Assembly (NCBI GenBank): GCA_038225475.1
Contig: JBBRRA010000007.1
Span: forward strand, 128,273 to 192,272
Source of the DNA: Polymorphobacter_B sp038225475
GTDB taxonomy: Bacteria > Pseudomonadota > Alphaproteobacteria > Sphingomonadales > Sphingomonadaceae
Direction of reading: 5' to 3'
DNA length: 64,000 nt
Below are positions 53,972-61,594 of the stretch, piece by piece. The position numbers and the translations under genes are program-made. Position 1 is the stretch's first letter. Each line of letters opens with the position of its first letter. Under the pieces are notes generated by a model, which had not been told where the DNA came from, did no database searches, and was given only the letters and a program-made list of their open reading frames with translations.

Positions 53972-54574
53972 ATGGATATTCTAGATGCCTGGCTGACGGT
54001 AATCGCTCGAGACGGGTGGGCGAAGGCGCGAATCGGTGCGGTCGCACTTGTGGCAGGGGTCGATGCCGGTACGGTTGCCGATGCCATTCCCGATCGATGG
54101 GCGGCTCTGCGCCATCAAAGCCGCCACCTCGACCGCGCTGCGCTTTCGGCGGCGGCATCGGATCCCGATGCAGGGGTTCGAGATCGCTTGTTCACGTTAC
54201 TTATGGAAAGGTTCGATGCTGCTCAGGTCCATCGCGGCGCAGCATTGGAGCTTCACAGTGCAGCACGGCGCGATCCCGGCTTGTCCGTTTTCTCTGCGTC
54301 TGTTTTGCCATTCTCGATTGCGCGTATTGCCGATGCCGCCGGAGTCGATGTCACCGGGCCGCTGGGGCCGCTGCGGGTCAACATACTCACTGTCCTTTAC
54401 CTGCGTGTCGCGCGCGTTTGGCTCAAGGACGATACTGCGGACCTTGCTGCGACGATGAAGGCGCTAGATACTGCGCTCGCGCAGGCGGAACGCTGGGCTC
54501 GTCAAATACCGCACCGTTCGGTCGTTACAGCGACTGCAGTGCCTCAATCCGCGGACGGTCCGCTGCCGGTATAA
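53972..54574 (+). CDS. COQ9-like / TetR-fold protein
   Basis: 200 residues. The N-terminal part resembles a TetR helix-turn-helix (LTVIARDGWAKARIGAVALVAGVDAGTVADAI) and the C-terminal part ends VWLKDDTADLAATMKALDTALAQAERWA, like the COQ9 lipid-binding domain. COQ9 proteins share the TetR fold but bind isoprene lipids instead of acting as repressors, and assist ubiquinone hydroxylation. The UbiK-like gene nearby supports that reading; a TetR repressor is the alternative. Its 3' end overlaps the convergent marR gene by 50 bases. Confidence 0.7.
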   Translation: MDILDAWLTVIARDGWAKARIGAVALVAGVDAGTVADAIPDRWAALRHQSRHLDRAALSAAASDPDAGVRDRLFTLLMERFDAAQVHRGAALELHSAARRDPGLSVFSASVLPFSIARIADAAGVDVTGPLGPLRVNILTVLYLRVARVWLKDDTADLAATMKALDTALAQAERWARQIPHRSVVTATAVPQSADGPLPV

Positions 54575-55025
54575 GGCCGGTTAGGACTGTCCAGAAGCCG
54601 GTCACCGAGGTTTGGCCGGCAATCGAATAGGCGCGCGCCATACCATCGCGTAGTTCATCGAAAAGCGCTGCCTCCAGGACCGCGCCGGTTGACGTAAGAC
54701 GCAAAAGCCGCTGACGCCTGTCCCGAGCACCGACCGTTTGTTCGACATGACCCTGCGCCTGCAAATCCCCGAGCACGCGGCTCAGCGATTGTTTGGTTAT
54801 ACCAAGCAGTAAGAGTAAATCGCTGACAGGCATATCAGGCCGACGAGCGATAAAGTACAACGCACGATGATGCGCTCGGCCCAGCCCACGCTCCTTAAGC
54901 AAGTTATCTGCACCACGGATCATGTTCGCATAGCCGAAATAGAGTAACTCAATCCCGCGTCGCAATTCTGCTTCCCGGAGAAATTGCGGCGAAGCTCCGA
55001 AAGGTGATGATGTTGCGTCAGCCAT
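54525..55025 (-). CDS. MarR-family transcriptional regulator
   Basis: 166 residues. Winged-helix core: NLLKERGLGRAHHRALYFIARRPDMPVSDLLLLLGITKQSLSRVLGDLQAQGHVEQTVGARDRRQRLLRLTSTGA, with the wing DRRQRLL. It is divergent from the aminotransferase gene, which may be its target. ATG 55025 is chosen; TTG 55061 would add 12 residues. Tandem ATTGACGTA/TTTGACATA repeats sit directly upstream. Codon use is less GC-biased than in the first 52 kb. Confidence 0.85.
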   Translation of the reverse strand: MADATSSPFGASPQFLREAELRRGIELLYFGYANMIRGADNLLKERGLGRAHHRALYFIARRPDMPVSDLLLLLGITKQSLSRVLGDLQAQGHVEQTVGARDRRQRLLRLTSTGAVLEAALFDELRDGMARAYSIAGQTSVTGFWTVLTGLIPAADRPRIEALQSL

Positions 55026-55043
55026 ATTGACGTATTTGACATA
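55026..55043. promoter_or_regulatory. Tandem 9-bp repeat upstream of marR
   Basis: ATTGACGTA followed at once by TTTGACATA (seven of nine identical), immediately before the marR ATG in the marR-aminotransferase divergent region. Possible binding site for the MarR protein or another regulator; MarR sites are usually inverted repeats, so this is tentative. Confidence 0.3.
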
Positions 55044-55074
55044 GGAAGTTACCAGAGACAACCGTTGATTGAAA

Positions 55075-55080
55075 TATAAT
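55075..55080 (+). promoter_or_regulatory. -10 element for the aminotransferase gene
   Basis: A perfect TATAAT, 20 bases before the ATG at 55101, followed by SD GAGGGA (55090-55095). No recognisable -35 lies 16-18 bases upstream (CCAGAG), so an activator or a chance match remain possible. Confidence 0.4.
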
Positions 55081-55100
55081 GTTAGATTTGAGGGATTTTA

Positions 55101-55976
55101 ATGACGCCTGCACCCTACGACGATCGTGATGGGTTCATTTGGATGGACGGCGCGTTGGTGCCTTGGCGGGATGCCAAAGTTCACGTGCTGACGCATGCGA
55201 TGCATTACGCGAGCGCGGTTTTTGAAGGTGCGCGTTGCTACAATGGTAAAGTGTTCGCGCTCGCCGAGCATTGCCAACGCCTGATCGATTCGGCAGCCCT
55301 GCTAGGGTTCGACCTGCCGTGGTCCAAAACGCAGATTTGTAGCGCGGTCGAGTTGACGGTTGCCGCAAACGAGCTGACGGACTGCTACGTACGGCCATTG
55401 GCTTGGCGTGGATCCGAGCAAATGGGCGTGGCTGCGCAGCTCACCAAACCTCATTTGGCGATTTCGGTTTGGGAGTGGGGTGCTTATTTTGGTGACGAGG
55501 CGCTTGCCAAGGGGCTCCGTCTGAACATCGCGCCATGGCGTCGTCCGGCACCTTATACAGCGCCCACCAAAGCCAAAGCTGCTGGCCTTTATATGATCTG
55601 CACGCTTTCAAAACATGCCGCAGCCGATGCCGGTTATGACGACGCTCTTATGCTCGACTGGCGCGGACAGGTTGCTGAGGCGACAGGTGCTAACATCTTT
55701 TTTCTGAAGGACGGCGTTCTGCATACGCCGGTGCCCGATTGCTTTCTTGACGGGATCACGCGTCGAACCGTGATCGGCCTCGCTAAAAAGCGAGGGATCG
55801 AGGTCGTTGAACGCGTAATTTGGCCAGAAGAACTGGAGCATTTCGAACAGGCTTTTCTCACGGGGAGTGCAGCCGAAGTGACCCCGCTTGCCGAAATCGG
55901 TCCGTGGCGATTTGAAGTGGGAGCGCTGACTCGGCAATTGGCGAGCGACTATAAACTTTTGGTTCGTGGAGACTGA
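55101..55976 (+). CDS. ilvE: Branched-chain-amino-acid aminotransferase
   Basis: 291 residues, fold-type IV PLP enzyme. Final transamination in valine, leucine and isoleucine synthesis. Motifs: IWMDGALVPWRDAKVHVLTHAMHYASAVFEGARCY, VRPLAWRG, PYTAPTKAKAAGLYMICTLSKHAA with the PLP lysine region, LDWRGQVAEATGANIFFLKDG (PLP-binding Glu) and TPVPDCFLDGITRRTVIGLA, FLTGSAAEVTPLAEI. Neighbouring marR is divergent and may control it. Confidence 0.93.
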   Translation: MTPAPYDDRDGFIWMDGALVPWRDAKVHVLTHAMHYASAVFEGARCYNGKVFALAEHCQRLIDSAALLGFDLPWSKTQICSAVELTVAANELTDCYVRPLAWRGSEQMGVAAQLTKPHLAISVWEWGAYFGDEALAKGLRLNIAPWRRPAPYTAPTKAKAAGLYMICTLSKHAAADAGYDDALMLDWRGQVAEATGANIFFLKDGVLHTPVPDCFLDGITRRTVIGLAKKRGIEVVERVIWPEELEHFEQAFLTGSAAEVTPLAEIGPWRFEVGALTRQLASDYKLLVRGD

Positions 55977-56065
55977 ATTGCGACAGGATGCGCCAAAAGA
56001 ACGGTAGTCGGTGCGTACTTTGCTGCACTGCGGTCGTTACAGGGTGTAACCCTGCGCTAGGGCTG

Positions 56066-56085
56066 TGTTTCACGGAACGGAAACA
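56066..56085. promoter_or_regulatory. Inverted repeat before the small secreted-protein gene
   Basis: TGTTTC, eight bases (ACGGAACG), GAAACA: perfect 6-bp arms between ilvE and the exopolysaccharide genes. A CAGGGT-GTA-ACCCTG hairpin (56039-56053) lies just before it without a T-run. One or both may be control elements; no regulator can be named. Confidence 0.3.
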
Positions 56086-56135
56086 TAGTGTTGGCACATG
56101 CAAGCTGGGGTTCGCAGGTGCAAGTAGGTGTGAAC

Positions 56136-56351
56136 ATGTCAGTGCGGCTCAAATTGAAGATGATAACTCTCGCAGTGCTTTCGAGCGCTCTGTGGGTAGT
56201 TCCATCGTTTGGCACGCAGGGCATGGGGACAATCCGCCAAGGGTATCGCCATCCAGATCGTACGCTTGCGGAGGTTGGCCTAGCGACCTCAGACGCTCAG
56301 TCGCTGCTCGAACATGCTGACCGTCGCGTTACGGACGCCGTGCTTCACTAG
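56136..56351 (+). CDS. Possible small exported protein, unknown function
   Basis: 71 residues. Possible signal peptide MSVRLKLKMITLAVLSSALWVVPSFG, then a short polar mature part (GMGTIRQGYRHPDRTLAEVGLATSDAQSLLEHADRRVTDAVLH). An SD-like AGGTGTG precedes the ATG. It lies just upstream of the SLBB polysaccharide-export gene on the same strand, so might be part of that unit. No family recognised; reading frames in competing phases are also open here, so it may not be a real gene. Confidence 0.42.
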   Translation: MSVRLKLKMITLAVLSSALWVVPSFGTQGMGTIRQGYRHPDRTLAEVGLATSDAQSLLEHADRRVTDAVLH

Positions 56352-56433
56352 TCGATTTCAACGCCTCAATTGACGTGCCGCAGCGGCTTGCCTACACCGC
56401 GCGCGTTCTTCCTTGTCACAGGACTTTGCGATC

Positions 56434-59235
56434 ATGGTGCAGCGCCGCTTGCAGGGTTGGGCGGTCGTCGCCGCGTTGCTTATCGGAACAACCGCGCAAG
56501 GTCAGACCCTCGATCCCAAGGTGCTGCAACAACTTCAAAGTCAACTCGGTACGGGTGGCGCTCCCGTCAGCAGTGCAATCGATCGGTCACGCGATAGCGG
56601 AGACGGTGCCAGCTCGCAGCGCGGTGGGGCAGATGTATTTCAACAGGGTCGGATAGATACTCCTGAAGAGCAGCAGTTACGCCGGCTGCAATCGCGCAAC
56701 GAACTCAATAAGTTATATGTGGCGTCGCCAGTCGAGCGTGAGTTTCGGGCACGGCTTTCGGATCCAACGCTGCGCCAGTTTGGCTATGACTTATTCTCAT
56801 CGGTTCAGAATAGTGGCGGTGGGCTTACCGGGTCGGTTAGTGACAGTTATGTCGCGGGCGTTGGCGATGACATCATCGTTCAGTTCCACGGTGCCACGAA
56901 CGACAGCAAAACGGCACGTATCGATAGGGAAGGTCGATTACTCGTCGGATCACTTCCGGCAATCGCCGCCGCTGGACGCTCGCTGGGAAGCATTCGGCGT
57001 GATCTGGAAACCGCAGCGCAGCGTACTATGCTTGGTACCGAAATTTTCGTGTCGCTTGGGTCGGTCCGGGCCATTACCGTGTTTGTCGGTGGCGAGGTTG
57101 AGCGACCTGGCCAATATAATCTGACCTCGCTTTCGGACATTAGTTCAGCATTGGCACAAGCGGGGGGCGTGCGCCGATCGGGCAGCCTGCGCAATGTTCG
57201 TATCGTTCGCGCCGGGGGCGCAATAACCGTCGATCTGTATGGATTGCTTGGAATTGGTGCGCCCCCGGCGTCCCGGCTTCGCGACGGCGACAGGATTATC
57301 ATTCCAGTAATCGGGGACACTGTGGCGGTTGCGGGCGGGGTTGCCCGTCCCGGAATCTACGAGGTGCGCCGCGGCACGAGTGTTGGCGCAATCATCGCCT
57401 ACGCCGGCGGTGCGCTTCGTCCACGTGGCAATTCGATTGCGATCAGTCGCATCAGCGCGGCGGGTGCCGAGCAGTTTGTCCGCGCCGCAAGTCTCAACAG
57501 TCCAGTCCAGCCGGGCGACGCGATCCAGCTGGTAGGCGGTAGCGCCGGAGGAGCGACCGGCCGAGTTATCCTGCGTGGATACGTCTCCAATCCTGGCGCT
57601 CGGCCGTTGGTGGCAGCGCCGACCGTACGAGATTTGCTGGGTGACGTTGCCGATCTGCGGTCGGATACGTATTTGCCAATGGCGATCTTGATCCGTCGCG
57701 ATCCGATCACAGCGGCGCGGGTGTTTGAACCGGTTAATCTTTTGACTGCGCTTCGCTCGCGGCCTGGGGTCGCGCTCCGGAGCGACGACCGCCTCTATGT
57801 TTTCAGTCGCGGCGATATCGACTTCCTTGGCCGCACTGCCGTTCGTCGCATCGTCTTGGGGCAACCGAACACGCTCACTGCGTGCGCCTCGCTCGATCGG
57901 CTTGAGGCACTGGTGCGAGACACCCAATCGGCGCGTTTCAACGTCATCACGCGCGGTGCCTTCATCGTCGAACGTGGCGGTACGAGCGAAGTTGCGGCGA
58001 CAGGCGGATCACAGTCGTCGCGTCGTGGTGATGAGGCTTACCGTACGGGCGCCGATCAAGTCGGAATTGCCGCCGATCAGCGACGTCAGGCAGTCGATCG
58101 CAGTACCGATGCCGCCGAACTCCAGAACACCCAGGTGAGCCCGGAATCAGCTTTACAGGCGCGTGCCAGCGGACCGTGCCCGGCGGTGTTCGAGGAAGAA
58201 CCCGAACTGCTGCCGATCCTGATCGAAAACTCGGTAGGCGTGGGCGGCGCCGTTCGCCGTCCCGGGGCCTATCCAGTCGCTGGCGCGGTCAGCGCGCGTG
58301 ATCTTGCCAGTGTTGCCGAAGGTATTGTGCTTAGCGCTCAATCGCTTACACTAGATGTCAATCGTTCTGATCCTTCCGATGGCCAACACCTGCAAGTCCC
58401 CGTCGATAATAGCGGGTTGCAGCTCTCCACGACGCTTTTGCGTGGAGGAGATGATTTGCGTTTCAACGCTGCTCAACCGCAGTTTGAAACCGGCGGTGTC
58501 CTGCTGAGTGGCGAATTCGCCCGGCCTGGTCTTTACTCTATTCGTAAGGGTGAGACGCTTTCGCAGCTCACGGCGCGCGCGGGCGGTGTCACCTCACTCG
58601 CTTATCCCTACGGTACGATATTCACGCGCCGCACGGTCAAGGAAGCCCAGCAGGAAGGGTATCGCCGCACCGGCCGCGAACTGACTAACGCCCTTTTGGC
58701 TGTATCGGCACGGAAATCGGGTAGTGGCTCCGGAGGGGGCGAAATTACCAGCGCTGCCTCGCTGATCGCTTCATTGTCGACCATTGAAGCGCCGGGCCGG
58801 GTAGTCATCGAGGCTGATCCGCGCGCGCTTGCGCTCCGCCCTGACCTCGACACCGTGCTCGAATCAGGCGACGCGGTGTATATGCCCAAACGACCCAATT
58901 TCGTGCTGGCTTTGGGTGACGTCAGCAACCCGGGAGCACTGCAGTTTGTGTCTGGAAAGCGGGTTCGTGACTATTTGAGCGAGACCGGCGGCACGTCGTC
59001 TACTGCCGACAAGCACAGGATCTATCTGGTGCTACCTGACGGCACTGCGCGGCCGATTCCCGGCGGTGGTAAGGGCGGCCGTGATGCCGGCATCCTCGTC
59101 CCACCGGGTAGCACGATTGTCGTGCCCAAGAACATCGATCCGCTGTACACCCTAGATCTGGTTCGCGACGTCAGCAGCATTTTCGGAAGTCTGGTCACGT
59201 CGGTGGCGACGCTCGGGATTCTCGCGACGCGGTAA
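56434..59235 (+). CDS. Large SLBB-domain polysaccharide export protein (Wza/OtnA-like)
   Basis: 933 residues, much longer than Wza (about 380). Signal peptide VQRRLQGWAVVAALLIGTTAQGQ without a lipobox cysteine. The Poly_export domain is about residues 130-215 (SYVAGVGDDIIVQFHGATNDSKTARIDREGRLLVG), followed by several SLBB repeats: VFVGGEVERPGQYNL, VAVAGGVARPGIYEVRRG, VILRGYVSNPGARPL, VGGAVRRPGAYPVAG, VLLSGEFARPGLYSIRKGETL and LALGDVSNPGALQFVSG. It probably forms or gates the outer-membrane channel for exopolysaccharide. C-terminal hydrophobic segment IFGSLVTSVATLGILATR. ATG 56434 used (AGGA upstream); a TTG at 56413 is in frame. Confidence 0.9.
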   Translation: MVQRRLQGWAVVAALLIGTTAQGQTLDPKVLQQLQSQLGTGGAPVSSAIDRSRDSGDGASSQRGGADVFQQGRIDTPEEQQLRRLQSRNELNKLYVASPVEREFRARLSDPTLRQFGYDLFSSVQNSGGGLTGSVSDSYVAGVGDDIIVQFHGATNDSKTARIDREGRLLVGSLPAIAAAGRSLGSIRRDLETAAQRTMLGTEIFVSLGSVRAITVFVGGEVERPGQYNLTSLSDISSALAQAGGVRRSGSLRNVRIVRAGGAITVDLYGLLGIGAPPASRLRDGDRIIIPVIGDTVAVAGGVARPGIYEVRRGTSVGAIIAYAGGALRPRGNSIAISRISAAGAEQFVRAASLNSPVQPGDAIQLVGGSAGGATGRVILRGYVSNPGARPLVAAPTVRDLLGDVADLRSDTYLPMAILIRRDPITAARVFEPVNLLTALRSRPGVALRSDDRLYVFSRGDIDFLGRTAVRRIVLGQPNTLTACASLDRLEALVRDTQSARFNVITRGAFIVERGGTSEVAATGGSQSSRRGDEAYRTGADQVGIAADQRRQAVDRSTDAAELQNTQVSPESALQARASGPCPAVFEEEPELLPILIENSVGVGGAVRRPGAYPVAGAVSARDLASVAEGIVLSAQSLTLDVNRSDPSDGQHLQVPVDNSGLQLSTTLLRGGDDLRFNAAQPQFETGGVLLSGEFARPGLYSIRKGETLSQLTARAGGVTSLAYPYGTIFTRRTVKEAQQEGYRRTGRELTNALLAVSARKSGSGSGGGEITSAASLIASLSTIEAPGRVVIEADPRALALRPDLDTVLESGDAVYMPKRPNFVLALGDVSNPGALQFVSGKRVRDYLSETGGTSSTADKHRIYLVLPDGTARPIPGGGKGGRDAGILVPPGSTIVVPKNIDPLYTLDLVRDVSSIFGSLVTSVATLGILATR

Positions 59236-59242
59236 TCGCGCA

Positions 59243-60232
59243 CTACGCGGCATAGTGTCTGCGGTACCAATCCACAAAATGTGGAATTCCGGACGCGAGA
59301 TCTATGCTGGGTGCAAAGCCGAGGTCGCGGCGCGCTGGTGCAATATCAGCCCAGGTGGCGGCAACGTCGCCGGGCTGCATCGGTAGCAGTTCGACGTTGG
59401 CCGATCGCCCGCAGGCCTGCTCGACCGTCGCAAGCAGCGACCGCAGCGGCTCAGGACGATCATTGCCGAGATTGTAAATCGCGTGTGGCGCGGCCGATCC
59501 GCCCGGATGCACTCTGCCGTCATCGCGCGGCGTCCGGTCCAATGCGGCAAGGACGCCGGATACGATGTCGTCGATGTAGGTGAAGTCCCGACGCATATCA
59601 CCGCGATTGAATAGCTGCACAGCGCGCCCCTCGAGAACCGCCGCGGTAAATTTCCAAAGTGCCATGTCGGGGCGGCCCCAAGGACCATAGACAGTGAAGA
59701 AGCGCAACCCCGTCTGCGGTAAACGAAACAGCTGAGCATAGCTTTCGCTCATCAACTCGCCGGCTCGCTTGGTCGCGGCGTAGAGCGACGCCGGATGGTC
59801 AACCGGGTCGCCGACACTGAACGGCAGCTTGGTGTTGGTCCCGTAGACCGACGACGACGATGCATACACTAGATGTCGGCATGCTCGTTCACGGCCAAGC
59901 TCAAGGATATTGAGGTGACCCGCAAGATTAGCCTGAACATAAGCCTGTGGAGCATCGATCGAATGGCGAACGCCCGCTTGCGCTCCCAGATGAATGATAG
60001 TGTCTACCGACAAGTCCGCTACAGCTGCTTTGAGCGCGTTTGCATCAACAAAGTCGATTTGCAGAAAACGGAACGATTGCAGATCGAGTGCGGCGAGGCG
60101 AGAACGCTTAAGCGCCACCGAATAGTAATCGTTGAGATTGTCGATTCCGATAACGCTTTCACCGCGTGCAAGCAGGGCGCAGACAACATGAAAGCCGATA
60201 AAGCCTGCCGCTCCGGTAACCAGCACGGCCAT
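59243..60232 (-). CDS. UDP-glucuronate 4-epimerase-like NAD-dependent sugar epimerase
   Basis: 329 residues of the extended SDR family. VLVTGAAGFIGFHVVCALLARGESVIGIDNLNDYYSVALKRSRL is the NAD loop with the NDYYDVxLK-type segment of UDP-glucuronate epimerases; HLGAQAGVRHSIDAP, the catalytic YxxxK in SLYAATKRAGELM, RFFTVYGPWGRPDMALWKFT and RDFTYIDDIV all agree with the LspL/CapI group making UDP-galacturonate. Good SD (GGGGA). Convergent with the SLBB gene, eight bases apart; supplies a sugar nucleotide for the same polysaccharide by inference. Confidence 0.88.
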   Translation of the reverse strand: MAVLVTGAAGFIGFHVVCALLARGESVIGIDNLNDYYSVALKRSRLAALDLQSFRFLQIDFVDANALKAAVADLSVDTIIHLGAQAGVRHSIDAPQAYVQANLAGHLNILELGRERACRHLVYASSSSVYGTNTKLPFSVGDPVDHPASLYAATKRAGELMSESYAQLFRLPQTGLRFFTVYGPWGRPDMALWKFTAAVLEGRAVQLFNRGDMRRDFTYIDDIVSGVLAALDRTPRDDGRVHPGGSAAPHAIYNLGNDRPEPLRSLLATVEQACGRSANVELLPMQPGDVAATWADIAPARRDLGFAPSIDLASGIPHFVDWYRRHYAA

Positions 60233-60312
60233 GGAATTCCCCTGATCGTCGAGACTTGCCGAACAAGCTCGGCGCGGCTAGTTAATTTCTGCCTTGGCGT
60301 AGCCAGCGCGGC

Positions 60313-61371
60313 ATGACGCGGCAAGGGGAAGATTGGGTGGATTGGCAAGCGCTGGCGGTAATCTGGACAGCCTGCGCGGTGGTTTTTACACTCGTGATGG
60401 GGCGTTACGCTGCCGTGCTTGGCCGGGTGCTAGGCCTGCTGGACTTTCCCGATCTGGCCGGGGGCCGCAAGCGCCACGACGGCGTTACTCCGTTGATAGG
60501 CGGTTCGGCACTCGCTCCCGCAGTGATTGTGATCACGCTCCTGACGGCGCGATACCTGGCCAACAGCCCGTATGCCGTAGCTCAGCTCGAATGGCTTGCG
60601 GGTGTCGTGCTGGCAATGTTCGTGATCGGCGTCGCCGACGATCGTTTTGCGCTGGGCGCAGTCATTCGTTTGGTATCGGCGATGATAGTTTTGTTGCTGG
60701 TCATTCTGTATGCCCCCGATTTCGATATCGCATTTTTGCGCTTTGCAATGCAGCCAGCCGTTGTTCTGACCGGCAATTGGGGGGAGGCGTTCACCCTCGT
60801 TTGCCTTGTAGGCTTGCTGAACGCGGTCAACATGGCCGACGGCAAGAATGGAGTGGTAATCGGCTTGGGGTTAATCTGGTCCGCGGTGCTGTGGTTTCTA
60901 TTGCCGTCGATAATGTTGCCGATCGTTGCGACAGCAATTGGCGTATTGGCGGTACTCTTCTGGTTCAATCTGCGTGGTCGTCTGTTCCTTGGCGATGGCG
61001 GAAGTTATGCGATCTCGGCGTTGTTTGGCCTGCTTGCGATCGATGCGTACAATCACGACTTCGCTACGGTGCGTGCTGACGACATCGCGGTGATGTTCGC
61101 GATTCCCGTCTTCGATACGATTCGTTTGATGGCCTTTCGGCTTCGGCAACGCCGATCACCGTTCGAGGGCGATCGCAATCACCTGCATCACCATCTGCAC
61201 CGTCATTTCGGGTGGCCGCGCGGCCTGTGGATTTATTTGGTGCTAGCCGGGTTGCCCAATTTGGGAGCGTTGTTGATTCCCCACACCGGCTACATTTGGC
61301 TGCTTATTGCTTTCGTCGGCTATTTGGTTGTGTTGCGGCAAGCGCGACACTTCGAGCCGGTCCCCGCGTAA
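60313..61371 (+). CDS. WecA-like undecaprenyl-phosphate sugar-1-phosphate transferase (GT4/MraY family)
   Basis: 352 residues, about ten membrane helices. Attaches the first sugar phosphate to undecaprenyl phosphate at the inner membrane. Family signature residues: the GGRKRHDGVTPLIGG loop, IGVADDRF (DD motif), NAVNMADGKNG, FLGDGGSYAISALFGLLAI, and the C-terminal loop DTIRLMAFRLRQRRSPFEGDRNHLHHHLHRHFG with the HxHHH-type string of WecA. It would initiate lipid-linked polysaccharide synthesis in the cluster with the export protein and epimerase. Confidence 0.9.
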   Translation: MTRQGEDWVDWQALAVIWTACAVVFTLVMGRYAAVLGRVLGLLDFPDLAGGRKRHDGVTPLIGGSALAPAVIVITLLTARYLANSPYAVAQLEWLAGVVLAMFVIGVADDRFALGAVIRLVSAMIVLLLVILYAPDFDIAFLRFAMQPAVVLTGNWGEAFTLVCLVGLLNAVNMADGKNGVVIGLGLIWSAVLWFLLPSIMLPIVATAIGVLAVLFWFNLRGRLFLGDGGSYAISALFGLLAIDAYNHDFATVRADDIAVMFAIPVFDTIRLMAFRLRQRRSPFEGDRNHLHHHLHRHFGWPRGLWIYLVLAGLPNLGALLIPHTGYIWLLIAFVGYLVVLRQARHFEPVPA

Positions 61372-61418
61372 TCACTTGGCCCCCGGGCATTCGGTGTCTA
61401 GAGAGGCGCACACGTCGA

Positions 61419-61493
61419 TGGGGCGTCGCCAAGTGGTAAGGCACCGGTTTTTGGTACCGGCATTCGCAGGTTCGAATCCTGCCGCCCCAGCCA
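61419..61493 (+). tRNA. tRNA-Gln(TTG)
   Basis: Acceptor arms TGGGGCG (61419-61425) and CGCCCCA (61483-61489), D arm GCCAAGTGGTAAGGC, anticodon stem CCGGT/ACCGG around TTTTGGT (anticodon TTG), T arm GCAGGTTCGAATCCTGC, discriminator G and encoded CCA (61491-61493). An integrase pseudogene starts 101 bases downstream, so the 3' half of this tRNA is the likely attachment site of an integrated element. Confidence 0.96.
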
Positions 61494-61556
61494 GTTTCGT
61501 CACAAAGCACTGTTGAATAACGACTTTTTAGACGTGCCGGAACCGTGGTGGGGTTT

Positions 61557-61580
61557 TGCTACAGAGCCCTGCTACAGAGC
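61557..61580. repeat. Tandem repeat before the integrase
   Basis: TGCTACAGAGC occurs at 61557-61567 and again at 61570-61580 (13-base period), between the tRNA-Gln 3' end and the integrase start. Short direct repeats in this place are typical arm-type or excisionase binding sites of tyrosine-recombinase elements; that role is inferred. Confidence 0.55.
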
Positions 61581-61594
61581 TGAGGTTCTGGGCA

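Noticed and set aside
56091..56110. Sigma-54 promoter before the polysaccharide genes (TTGGCACATGCAAGC)
   Set aside because: TGGCAC is present but the required TTGC at the -12 position and spacing is missing.
55988..56320. 110-codon frame after ilvE
   Set aside because: Cys-rich, no SD and out of frame with the better signal-peptide candidate at 56136.
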